Below, piece after piece: positions 8,690-18,911 of a stretch of DNA of 64,000 nucleotides. The notes under the pieces were generated by a model that was not told the DNA's origin, ran no database searches, and saw only the letters and a program-made list of their open reading frames with translations. Origin of the DNA: Flavobacteriales bacterium (GTDB taxonomy: Bacteria > Bacteroidota > Bacteroidia > Flavobacteriales_D > Sanyastnellaceae); contig JAGYJM010000002.1 in the NCBI GenBank assembly GCA_018402085.1, forward strand, positions 2,046,001-2,110,000. The letters run 5' to 3'. Within the stretch, counting starts at the first letter, position 1. Each line of letters starts with the position of its first letter. Both the position numbers and the translations under genes were made by a program.

Positions 8690-9604
8690 TCAGCGCAATG
8701 CCTGCTTTGCGATATCGGCCAGGTTCTGTAACGCTTCATTTGACCAACCTGCACCTCCGCTGAGTTGATTGACCAATAATATAAGCTGCTTCTCTGAGCG
8801 ATAGACTTCTGCTTCCAGCTTCCGCTTACTGGCGCTGCCAATATGAGCAAGAAGCACTGTGGTTTCCTTCTTAACACCAAAAACCTTTTCTACCTGTTCA
8901 GTCTTTACAATTCCTTTAGCCCCCATAATGACGACCGGGAATGAACGGAAAAAAGGATTGCTTAAAAATTCCTGACGTTCTTCTACCCAGGTTTTCCCTG
9001 CACTATATTTGGAGGGTTTGTGATTGACTTCCGTCATGAAGCAATATTCGAAGAGCGATTGCTTCACTTCATCGGTAGCATTCAGCAAAGTGGATGAATC
9101 TTTCGAATAGATCGCGCCGAGCAGCACCGAACAAACACCCCACGTGTGTCTTTTGCTGATTGTATCGCGCTAGGCATATCGCGGATAGCGAGGATTAAAA
9201 GAAATGCCCATACGCTCCTGATACTCTCCTACAGTCCTTTCCGGATTTTTTACAAACTCTGCCCACTGACTTACATTTGAAACGCTTTCTTTGAAGAGAT
9301 TTTCAGGTACCTGATCAATGTCAAAGCCTTTCTCCTTGCCTATAATGAGGACTTCGGCATTAGGGTTGCCGTAACCTACGTAATAAGGATTCGCAATTTC
9401 CGCAACCGAACGAATAGCGTTCACGCTTACCCGTAAATTCTCCCATGCTTTTTTTTGCTCCGACACTTCAGGTTGGCTTACTAGCGACCTCACATCATCC
9501 AGAAATGTTCTATCGTCGATACCCCGCTCTTGTATGTGTTCATCGTAGCGTAAGGCCAGTCCATTTAATAGTTGGTCGAGCAATTCAATTCTGTCTTGGT
9601 TCAT
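8690..9604 (-). pseudogene. GKE-motif protein gene interrupted by one in-frame TAG
   Basis: Two open segments (9604-9170 and 9169-8690) lie in exactly the same frame, separated only by TAG at 9172-9170. Reading through gives about 304 residues without other damage (RYPRYA, stop, RDTISKRHTWGVCSVLLGAIY). A CAG or GAG codon changed by one base would explain it. The N-terminal half has GYGNPNAEVLIIGKE. The C-terminal half has FFRSFPVVIMGAKG and LSGGAGWSNEAL. The spacing of a beta-strand followed by GKE resembles motif A of uracil-DNA-glycosylase-fold proteins, an inference only. It may be a pseudogene, a sequence error, or read through. Confidence 0.7.
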
Positions 9605-9638
9605 GTTAGTTGTATGAATGGGTTAAGGAACAATAGTA

Positions 9639-10319
9639 CTAAACCAACTCAATAATTTTCTCAAAAATGGTGTTAAGTTTCTTTCTGAAGTTCAAACCAT
9701 TCGGATGCATAGTTTGAAAAGTATGCTCAGGCAATTGCCGGTGTTTGCACCTGTAGAGGTAGTTATCTTCAATAGTATCGTACTCAATCCCTTGAAAGAT
9801 TCGTTGAATATGATGGTCGTAAGACCAGCCGGTGAGAAACAATACTACGTCCGGCTTTACCACTTCGATCTCCTTAATCAGCAAGTCAAAACCAGGCTTG
9901 TTGATATCTTGTAGCTCGCGTGCTGGCGTCGTGCCTCCGCTATCGCACTTGGAAATATTTGTCCATAAGAGACCACTGGGTACACTTTCGCCATTTAGTT
10001 GATTGTGACAACTATAAACAAACCGCCAGAACGGACTATTTCGACCATGGTAATTTTTAGCAAAGGCGAAGTCAGTATAACGACGCCGAAGGTATTCAAC
10101 ACTGAGCTCCTGATCCTGATCCTGATCAAGTGTATTTACCCAGGTGTAGGTTTCTTTCCCAACGTAAAGCACTTTTCGCGGGACTTCTGCATACTCCGGG
10201 TGCACAGTCATCAGTAGCGGATATGACATGTTCTGCCTCAGCTCAATGCTGAGGTCTTTTAAAAATGCGAGATATTCATTGTACAGGGGTGTTAGCTGTT
10301 CATTCATGTTTTCAACCAT
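9639..10319 (-). CDS. GKE-motif protein, possibly UDG-fold
   Basis: 226 residues from ATG 10319 (an alternative ATG is at 10307). The frame is open further right to 10835, but that part is antisense to cas9 and crosses the tracrRNA gene, so it was left out. Contains VLYVGKETYTWV near residue 50, then KPDVVLFLTGWSYDHHI and TMHPNGLNF near the end. The layout strand-GKE, strand-LTG, and a late His-Pro motif is compatible with the uracil-DNA glycosylase-like fold, as in the neighbour to the left. Function unknown. It lies directly downstream of the tracrRNA terminator, so it needs its own promoter. Confidence 0.65.
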   Translation of the reverse strand: MVENMNEQLTPLYNEYLAFLKDLSIELRQNMSYPLLMTVHPEYAEVPRKVLYVGKETYTWVNTLDQDQDQELSVEYLRRRYTDFAFAKNYHGRNSPFWRFVYSCHNQLNGESVPSGLLWTNISKCDSGGTTPARELQDINKPGFDLLIKEIEVVKPDVVLFLTGWSYDHHIQRIFQGIEYDTIEDNYLYRCKHRQLPEHTFQTMHPNGLNFRKKLNTIFEKIIELV

Positions 10320-10394
10320 AGCAATTGATCGTTTGAGTACGCGGATTTTGGTGATGTTCTGAGTTGAGGTTGTAAGCTGGCTGCTGCCTGGGTG

Positions 10395-10422
10395 AAAATA
10401 AAAAAGCGACCCGAGGGCCGCT
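10395..10422 (-). terminator. Terminator of tracrRNA
   Basis: Minus-strand stem AGCGGCCC / GGGTCGCT with a TC loop, followed by TTTTTTATTTT. Ends the tracrRNA before the leftward gene starting at 10319. Confidence 0.85.
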
Positions 10423-10473
10423 TTGAATGTTTTCACAACGGAATAATCCTTATTGTGATTAACTTTAGATCGT
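10395..10473 (-). ncRNA. tracrRNA of the type II-C CRISPR-Cas system
   Basis: Minus-strand sequence 10472-10452 reads ACGATCTAAAGTTAATCACAA, which is the anti-repeat: against the CRISPR repeat it differs by one missing base and two C-to-T changes that leave G-U pairs. It continues with AAGGATTATTCCGTTGTGAAAAC, the core stem-loop typical of Bacteroidota II-C tracrRNAs, and ends in a terminator hairpin AGCGGCCC/GGGTCGCT with a T-run at 10405-10395. It is transcribed away from cas9. The 5' end is estimated from the promoter. The length is close to 80 nt. Confidence 0.88.
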
Positions 10474-10477
10474 GAAC

Positions 10478-10508
10478 CAAAGATAACTATTCTCTCAATG
10501 GCTACAAA
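10478..10508 (-). promoter_or_regulatory. Promoter of tracrRNA
   Basis: On the minus strand TTTG (10508-10505), 19 bp, then TATCTTTG (10485-10478) matches the Bacteroidota consensus TTTG-N19-TAnnTTTG exactly. Transcription should start about 5-8 bp further, at 10473-10470, at the beginning of the anti-repeat. The -33 box lies inside the first codons of cas9. Confidence 0.85.
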
Positions 10509-13500
10509 AAAAATACTTGGTCTTGACCTTGGCGTCGCTTCGATAGGCTGGGCCTTCATCAAAGAATCTTCAGACAACAATCCGGAAATTGTCGATATGG
10601 GTGTTCGGGTAATCCCGGCAACAAAAGACGAGACAAGCGTCTTCAGGGAGTTTGAAAAAGGAAACCCGGCGAGCTTTTCAAAGGAACGGACCACTAAACG
10701 TGGCATCAGGCGCAACAACTTCAGGTGGAAACTAAGGCGAGAGCGTCTGGTCAAGCTCCTCAAAGAACAAGGCATGTATGATGAAACACTCGTACAAACC
10801 GAACACCCGCTCGCTATCTGGGCGCTGAGAGCCAAAGCTGCAGAAGAACAGATCAGTCTGACCGAACTCGGCCGGGTGCTTTTGCATATGAATCATAAAC
10901 GCGGCTTTAAAAGCAATCGCAAGGCAGGCACGGTTGAAGATGAAGCTACTGACTTTAAGCAGGCACTATCAAGCAATATGCAAGTGCTCAAAGTGCGCAA
11001 ACAAACCATTGGCCAGTACCTATACGATGAGCTGAAAAAAGACCCTGCGTTCACCAGCAAAGGCATCACGTTTGCCCGTAAGGGTCATCTTGAAGAGTTT
11101 GAAGCCATTTGGGAAACTCAGAGCACACACCATAAGGAACTAAACGACGAACTTAAGGTCAAGATTGGTGAGCAAACCCTCTTCTACCAGCGCCCATTAA
11201 AAAGCGCCAAACACCTGCTGAGTAATTGCCAGTTCGAAAAAGGACACAAGGTCATTGCGCGTAGTTCACCCATCTTTCAATATTTCAGAAGCTTCGAGCA
11301 ACTCGTGAACCTGCGCTTCAAAACAAGCCTTAACCATGAACGAGTGCTCCACAACGACGAACTGAGTCTCCTTCTGCAACACCTTACCGTACCGAATCTG
11401 GACGGTTCTAAACTCGATGCAAAACATGACCTCACCCGAAGCTCAGATAAGAAAACTAATCAAGGGCCTGGGAAAGGAGTTCATTTCAAGCCATAAAAAA
11501 ATCGAAGGATGCAGAACCCTCAGAGCAATACACCTTGCCTTGGAGAGCAATGGGGTAGATTCAGAATCGTGGATCGCCTTTGATCCGCTCGCTATGAAAA
11601 AACCCGACGAACAGAAATCTTACCAGTTGTGGCATGCGCCTGCGTGGCGGTATCGAAGACCCGGGCGACCTGAAAAAGACCCTTTGCGAGCGTTTCGGTT
11701 TCGATCTGCCCACCGCCAGAAAGCCTGATGAACATAGCACTCGAACCCGACTATGGTTCTCTTTCGTCAAGAGCCATTCGCAAGATCATCAAAGAGTTGC
11801 AGAAGTTTCCGGAAAATGCAACCCACGCCGCAATTGCCGCCGGGTATAAGCAACGCGGCTCTGAAACACTGGATGAGAAGACTTCGCGAGAACTGCTCGA
11901 AAAGCTCGAGCCCCTGAAAAAAGGTACGCTCAGAAACCCTGTAGTCGAGAAAGTGCTCAACCAACTGATCACCCTTGTGAACGAATTGATTGCATCCGAT
12001 GAGTTTGGCAGGCCGGATGAAATTCGTATTGAATTGGCTCGCGATCTCAAGAGCGGCGCCAAAGAGCGCAAACGCAAAGAGGTAGCCATCAATAAAGCTC
12101 GAAAAGAGAATGAGGCCATTCGTGACATACTCACGAATGAATTTGGCATTAAACGCCCCAGTCGCAGGGATGTATTTCGCTATCGCTGCTGGGTGGAGCA
12201 AAAGCACCAATGCCTTTACACGGGTGAACCACTGCCACAAGATGCCATCATTAATGGCGAAGAGTATGACCTCGACCATATTATTCCACGCTCGCGTATG
12301 TTCAATGATTCGTTCGCCAATCTTGTCTTGGTTAAGCGCAGTGCCAATCAAGAAAAAGACAACCAAACAGCTCATGATTATATGGCGGGGAAAGGGAAAG
12401 AAGCCCTTGACACCTTTCTCGTGCGAGTGAAAAGCCTTTACGACGAAGGTAGCAGGCGAAAAGCAGGGCAGAACTTAAAGCCGGTATCGGCGCGAAGAAA
12501 GCACTTCCCACTGATGAAAGGGAAAGACATACCTCAAGACTTTATTGAACGTCAGCTGCGCGAGAGTCAGTACATCGTAAAGGAGGCGATGCACCTTTTG
12601 CGGCAAGTTTCTCGGGAGGTTACAACCCAACCAACGCAGGAGACGACTTGCGTCACCACGGGGACTTACTGATCTGCTCAAGGAAATCCAGCTACCGAAG
12701 TACCGTGAGTGGGGCCAGACTGAAACCGTTGATGGTGAAGAGCGCATCAAAGACTGGTCGAAAAGGCTCGACCACCGACACCATGCCATTGATGCATTGG
12801 TGGTAGCATGCACTACCAGAAGCTTCATTCAACGACTCAATACGCTGAATGCCTTTTATGACGATGACGACGCCACTGTGCGCTTGAGTATCAGAAACAT
12901 TGAAGACCCGTGGGTAGGGTTCAGAAAAGATGCCAAAGCCGCCACCGAGGCCATTCTTGTAAGCTTTCGGAACCGGCGCAGGGTTGGCAACCCGCGGTAA
13001 CCATCAAACCCACTCTGGCAACCGGCGTGAGGAATCCACTGAACAATCTGTACTCGTTCCTCGAGATTCTTTCCACCTCGAAACCGTCTATGGCGAGCGT
13101 TTCGTTGATCGTGGAAGTACTGTTAAAGTGAACAAAAGGCTAACCCCTGAAATTGCAGACCGCATTATCAATAAAAAGGAGCGTGCAGCAATAATGGAAC
13201 GTTTGCACCGCTTTGACAATGACCCTGAAGCAGCTTTCAAAAACGTCAAAAAAGACCCGATCTATCTAAATGAGGCACGCCTTGATGAGGTGAGCGTGTA
13301 CGACCGCATTTTCGTCTATCGTCAGGCACTCAATGACCAGTTCAAGAAAACAGACGCCATTGTAGACCCTGAAATCAGAAAGATTGTTGAGAACCACCTC
13401 GCAGCGAATAATAACGACCCTAAGAAGGCCTTTGGCGACCTGAAGAACAACCCTGTGTGGTACAACAAGGAAAAGGGGCTTCAGATCAAGGCAGTCAATG

Positions 13501-13982
13501 TCCAGCAAAAGGCAGACGAACTGCACCCCGTTCGGGTCAAAGCAAATGGCCAACCCAAAGATTTCGTATTTACCCGAAACAACCACCATATCGCCTTCTT
13601 CAAAGACGAAAGCGGCAAGATCTATGATGAGGTAATCACCTTCTGGGATGCCTTTGAAAGAAAGAAACAAGGCTTGAGTGAATTCCCTGAAACATCATCT
13701 AAGGGCGACCCTAAAACTCTTTCACCTCAAGTGATCAATGACTTGGTACCACTGACATGACGCCCGAAGAAGCAGATGTTGAATCTACTGGAAGGCAGGG
13801 CGAAGGTCTCTGAACATCTTTTCAGGGTGCAAAAACTAACGTCAGGAGACGTATTCTTCAGACACCATTTGGAGACTACGATTGATCAACAACAGGCTGT
13901 AATTCGAATTACCAGTCCGAAAATGATGATCGAAAGGGTTACGCCAATCCAGCACGACATCCTGGGCCGCATCATTGGATGA
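10498..13982 (+). pseudogene. cas9: Cas9, type II-C, broken by several frameshifts
   Basis: Fragments in all three frames add up to one Cas9 of about 1160 residues. In order: RuvC-I GLDLGVASIGWA (residues 7-18); Arg-rich bridge helix (TTKRGIRRNNFRWKLRRERL); REC lobe; RuvC-II RIELARDLK; HNH YDLDHIIPRSRMFNDSFANL; RuvC-III HRHHAIDALVVA; a C-terminal PAM-interacting part ending EHLFRVQKLTSGDVFFRHH. Frame changes are needed near 11410-11450, 11625-11645, 11715-11728, 12620-12660 (two), 12975-12990 and 13745-13775 (two; an in-frame TGA lies at 13758). All catalytic motifs survive. Either recent decay or locally poor sequence. As written, no full-length nuclease could be made. The gene overlaps cas1 by ATGA. 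Confidence 0.9.
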
Positions 13983-14869
13983 AACGCACGGTTGCCATAC
14001 AAAATCCCTGTCGCTTAAATGTGGAGCGCGACCAACTTGTGATTCACAAAGAAGGCGTCAAAGTCGGACAGGTGCCGCTTGAAGACCTGGGTATAATTGT
14101 GTTGGAACACCGGCAAATAACCCTCACCCAGGCCGTATTCAGCCGGGCACTCGACCACAATGTTGCCATTGTCACCTGTTCCGAAAACCATTACCCGACC
14201 GGACTCCTGCTGAACCTCGATGGTCACCACCTGCAACGGCGCACTTTTGAGTACCAACTGACCGCTTCCCTTCCGCTGATGAAGCAACTCTGGCAACAGG
14301 TTATTCGGCAAAAGCTGCGCAATCAGGCATCGGTGCTTTCGGCATTCAGTAAACCGGAGAAGTACATCTCTGAGCTTGCTACCAAAGTTAAGAGCGGCGA
14401 CAGCGGCAATGCGGAAGCGATGGCCGCAGCCCACTACTGGCGCCACTCTGTTTGACGCACCGATCATCCGGGAACGGGTGGTGCCCCTCCCAATAATTAC
14501 CTGAACTACGGTTATGCAATCTTAAGAGCAATGACCGCAAGGGCACTGGTGGGCGCAGGCCTTCTCCCCACATGGGGCATCCACCACCGCAACCAATACA
14601 ACGCCTACTGCCTTGCAGATGATATTATGGAGCCCTACAGACCCATGGTTGATTTTCACGTGCGTTCCTCCTTCTGGCCGGATCCGCCTGAAGAGCTGAG
14701 TACTGAAGAGAAAAAAGTCTTTTGGTCAATGGCTACCTGGGACTGTCAAACGGCAGTCGGTGTGCGGCCACTTCAACAAGCCCTTTCAGAAACGGCATCA
14801 TCTTTGCAACAGTGCTTCATGAAAAAACGCGAAAAAATCGTCTTGCCCGATGTCATCACTTCGCTATGA
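13979..14869 (+). pseudogene. cas1: Cas1 with two compensating frameshifts
   Basis: Spacer-integration nuclease of the type II adaptation complex. The frame starts at ATG 13979 (overlapping the cas9 TGA) and meets TGA at 14453. Past it, a +1 frame reads LFDAPIIRER, and from about 14485 the original frame resumes with GGAPPNNYLNYGYAILRAM to the stop at 14867. So there are two indels, near 14445 and 14480, that cancel. Metal-binding residues are present: E in NAEAMAAAHYW, H in LPTWGIHHRNQYNAYCLADD, and D/E in DIMEPYRPMVD. Restored length is about 296 residues, normal for the family. Confidence 0.9.
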
Positions 14870-15189
14870 AGCTTACCGCAACATGTGGCTCTTTGTATTT
14901 TATGACTTACCGACCACGACCAAGAAGGAACAAACGGCCTATCGCATCCTTCCGTGAGAGGATCATGGCTGATGGGTTTACCATGTTCCAGTTCAGCATT
15001 TACCTGCGGCATACCCCCAGCCGGGAAAATGCCGAAGTGCATATCAAACGGGTGAAATCCATTTTGCCCGATATGGGTAGGGTCTGGTATATGAAAGTGA
15101 CCGATAAACAATCTGAGCAAATGATTCTCGTTCGAAGCCGGCACCCAATGCCGCTACCCGACACCCTCAACAGCTCTGAGTTGTTCTGA
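14850..15189 (+). pseudogene. cas2: Cas2 with one frameshift
   Basis: Starts at ATG 14850, 20 bp inside the end of cas1: MSSLRYEAYRNMWLFVFYDLPTTTKKE, with the beta-strand aspartate in FYDLP. Stops at 14956 in that frame. A shift near 14941-14950 gives SFRERIMADGFTMFQFSIYLRH, continuing to TGA 15187 (HPMPLPDTLNSSELF). Restored length is about 113 residues, typical of II-C Cas2. Partner of Cas1 in spacer acquisition. Together with the cas1 and cas9 lesions, it makes the adaptation module non-functional as written. Confidence 0.88.
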
Positions 15190-15254
15190 GAAAATGCACT
15201 GATCCATTCCAAAACAGTGCCGGTTGTACACTTTCCATAGCCCAAATCGCCCTG

Positions 15255-15280
15255 AAAACCCCGCCAAATATGGGGTTTTT
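15255..15280. terminator. Bidirectional hairpin between cas2 and the CRISPR array
   Basis: AAAACCCC, a 9-nt loop, GGGGTTTTT. The flanking A and T runs let it act as a terminator both for the rightward cas operon and for leftward crRNA transcription from the array, which starts 8 bp further on. Confidence 0.6.
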
Positions 15281-15288
15281 CGAGGGCG

Positions 15289-18200
15289 GCTGGACTAAAA
15301 TACGATCTGAAAGCCAATCACAACTAAAGTCATTACGGTCGTGTTTCGACCCGCTGGCTGGACTAAAATACGATCTGAAAGCCAATCACAACTGGCATGA
15401 CATCTGCGTACTTCATCGCTCAACGCTGGACTAAAATACGATCTGAAAGCCAATCACAACGCAGCTTCGCTACGTTTAACATAAACGCCCAGTATAGCTG
15501 GACTAAAATACGATCTGAAAGCCAATCACAACATGGCTGCAGTATTGGCTTGTACATAAATTGCTGACTAAAATACGATCTGAAAGCCAATCACAACCAG
15601 CTGACGCAGGTCAGCGCTCACAGTACGTAGCTGGACTAAAATACGATCTGAAGCCAATCACAACGAGAGTATCTGAAGACTGGGCGTGAAGCTGACCAAA
15701 TACGATCTGAAAGCGAATCGCTAACGTTTATTGGATACTTGTTCTGTTGCTGACTAAAATACGATCTGAAAGCCAACCACAACTGGTGTCGCGGTGCGAG
15801 TGGAGTCAACACCGAGGCTGGACTAAAATACGATCTGAAAGCCAATCACAACCAGTCCTATTTGACGCAGCGGACCGAATGTACGCTGGACTAAAATACG
15901 ATCTGAAAGCCAATCACAACTGATCTCTTTGGTTGCAAGCGCATTGGTCGGCTGGACTAAAATACGATCTGAAAGCCAATCACAACAATGGTACGATCAG
16001 GAACTGGCAGATCAATGCTGGACTAAAATACGATCTGAAAGCCAATCACAACCTGTGAACAGTATCATCAACAGCAGGAAGAGCTGGACTAAAATACGAT
16101 CTGAAAGCCAATCACAACCTGAGGACTTAGACCAAACAAAAGAGCCTGGCTGGACTAAAATACGATCTGAAAGCCAATCACAACGAATCCGCGCCTGCAC
16201 ATCCTGCAAAAGGTGCTGGACTAAAATACGATCTGAAAGCCAATCACAACGGCCGCTGCTAGGGTTAACATCTGATCGGAGACGCTGGACTAAAATACGA
16301 TCTGAAAGCCAATCACAACTTGGCTTGTACTTTAAGATCAATGCCCTTTGCTGGACTAAAATACGGATCCTGAAAGCCAATCACAACCGCTACATGCAAA
16401 CTGGCTGCGGCGATGGAGCTGATCTAAAATTACGTGATCTGAAAGCCAATCACAACTCCGCCACTGTTTTCTCATCGCTCTCCAATGCTGGACTAAAATA
16501 CGATCTGAAAGCCAATCACAACCACACAATGTAGTGGGGTTTGAATAAAATAGCTGGACTAAAATACGATCTGAAAGCCAATCACAACTAATTCGGATAA
16601 ACTCTTTGGCGTCCTCCGCTGGACCAAAATACGATCTGAAAGCCAATCACAACCGGTGTACTCAACGCGGTTGACTCGGATGAGGCTGGACTAAAATACG
16701 ATCTGAAAGCCAATCACAACCCGAACAAACTACCAGGTGAAGGTGTGGTTGCTGGACTAAAATACGATCTGAAAGCCAATCACAACGCAGTCGCTATGCC
16801 TTGATCCGTACGCAATTCGCTGGACTAAAATACGATCTGAAAGCCAATCACAACCGGCTCGCTTCGGGATCTTAACCACTTTGGCTGGACTAAAATACGA
16901 TCTGAAAGCCAATCGCCAAATAAATCCGATCAACCCTGCTATGTGTTGATCTTCGGCTGGACTAAAATACGATCTGAAAGCCAATCACAACACGATCGTA
17001 TTGATCGCATCCGCCGCGATGCTGGACTAAAATACGATCTGAAAGCCAATCACAACTCCATGTTCCGTTAGCCATGATTGAGAGAGGCTGGACTAAAATA
17101 ATAGATTCGTGGAAAGCCAAATCACAACCGTGCATCGGTGCGGCTGCTATTGTCGCTGACCAAAATACGATCTGGAAAGCCACCCACAACCGGCAGGTCG
17201 GCGCGGCCAGCGCGGGGGTCGCTGGACCAACATGCATCTGAAAGCCGTAATCACAACACGGAGGGTTATGCCGCTGACATTTGTGATGTCGCCAGCTGGA
17301 CTAAAATACGATCTGAAAGCCAATCACAACTAAGTTACTGCGCGCCGTGCGCTAATTTGGCTGGACTAAAATACGATCTGAAAGCCAATCACAACCTTCT
17401 GAGCCGTGGCATTTCATAGAAGAGTGCTGGACTAAACACATCTGAAAGCCAATCACAACACGCGATGCGTTCCTGAAAATTCTTTGGCGGACTAAAATAC
17501 GATCTGAAAGCCAATCACAACGCCGGAGCTGTATTTCCCAATCATAACACGCTGGACTAAAATACGATCTGAAAGCCAATCACAACTACAGACACCTCAG
17601 GTCCTAGAATGGGGTCGCTGGACTAAAATACGATCTGAAAGCCAATCACAACCAATTCTGCATTGATGTTTGATGTGAAGTGTCAGCTGGGACTAAACAT
17701 GATCCTGAAAGCCAATCACAACTGCTATTAGAGTATGGATATTACGACCCTGGCTGGACTAAAATACGATCTGAAAGCCAATCACAACGGCTTCTTGTGC
17801 TGTTGGCCCTGTCTCAAGGTACGAGCTGGACTAAAATACGATCTGAAAGCCAATCACAACTGATTTTGCTTTCTCCGGGCTGCTCGCTTCGCTGGACTAA
17901 AATACGATCTGAAAGCCAATCACAACGAAGTACTAAGTAGTGCTTGTGGCTAACACGCTGGACTAAAATACGATCTGAAAGCCAACCCATGAATCTCTAT
18001 TCGAATGGCTCACTTATCAATTGCTGGACTAAAATACGATCTGAAAGCCGGACTACAACAAGACGCGTTCACTTACGCGAAAAGCTGGACTAAAATACGA
18101 TCTGAAAGCCAATCACAACATTACATTCCACCATTTGACCTTTCACAATGCTGGACTAAAATACGATCTGAAAGCCAATCACAACTGCGGGTGTTAGTGA

Positions 18201-18797
18201 TATTTTGTCAAGTATGCTGGACTAAAATACGATCTGAAAGCCAATCACAACCAGCGCAGATCCACCAGCATATTGAAAATAGCTGGACTAAAATACGATC
18301 TGAAAGCCAATCACAACGGAACAAAATCCGCCGCCGGTGTTGATCGTCTCAAGGCCTCGCTGGACTAAAATACGATCTGAAAGCCAATCACAACGCAGTC
18401 CTAGTTGGACATAAACGCACCAGTGCAGGCTGGACTAAAATACGATCTGAAAGCCAATCACAACCTGTTATTTCCATTTCATAAGACTCGTAGTGCTGGA
18501 CTAAAATACGATCTGAAAGCCAATCACAACTCAACGCTATTACTTGGAACAATTATAGAAGCTGGACTAAAATACGATCTGAAAGCCAATCACAACACAG
18601 TGACCAAATACGAGTGTACTCAAATGGCTGGACTAAAATACGATCTGAAAGCCAATCACAACCAGCTGCTCGTTCTCACAAATCGCGGCGATGTGGCTGG
18701 ACTAAAATACGATCTGAAAGCCAATCACAACTGCGCGCGTCCGCACCATCGAAATAAACGTGCTGGACTAAAATACGATCTGAAAGCCAATCACAAC
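15289..18797 (-). CRISPR. Type II-C CRISPR array, about 53 repeats
   Basis: 36-bp repeat, plus-strand form GCTGGACTAAAATACG... ending ...CCAATCACAAC; spacers mostly 29-33 bp (period about 66). I counted 53 repeat positions, the first at 15289-15324 and the last at 18762-18797. The anti-repeat orientation shows crRNAs are read from the minus strand, starting GTTGTGATTGGC. About 15 repeats are imperfect, e.g. 15563, 15630, 15691, 15749, 16350, 16418, 16884, 17087, 17155, 17221, 17426, 17486, 17686, 17957 and 18023, many with indels. The last eleven (18084-18797) are perfect, which fits a leader at the right end. Several spacers are longer than usual (36 bp before 15497). Confidence 0.97.
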
Positions 18798-18911
18798 TTT
18801 CTAGGCGCCTCTCCGACTGATTTCAGGTTGATTCTCCAAACATTCATGGCCCATTCATTTTAGCTACAGACACTAACACTGCAAAATAGGACTCTCGATG
18901 AATATTGATAG
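18798..18911 (-). promoter_or_regulatory. Candidate CRISPR leader
   Basis: AT-richer stretch between the last perfect repeat and the 21-bp minisatellite. With transcription from the minus strand this is the upstream side. Minus strand holds CCTATTTTGCAG, one base short of TAnnTTTG. Position and lack of genes are the only other support. Confidence 0.35.

Noticed and set aside
10320-10835. N-terminal extension of the GKE-motif protein to about 398 residues
   Set aside because: The extra part is antisense to cas9, crosses the tracrRNA and its terminator, and has low-complexity Ser/Arg composition. The gene was started at 10319.
15929-18863. Long open frames through the CRISPR array with repeating WTKIRSESQSQ or AGLKYDLKANHN
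   Set aside because: They are the 36-bp repeat translated, with a period of 66 bp. No start or protein features.
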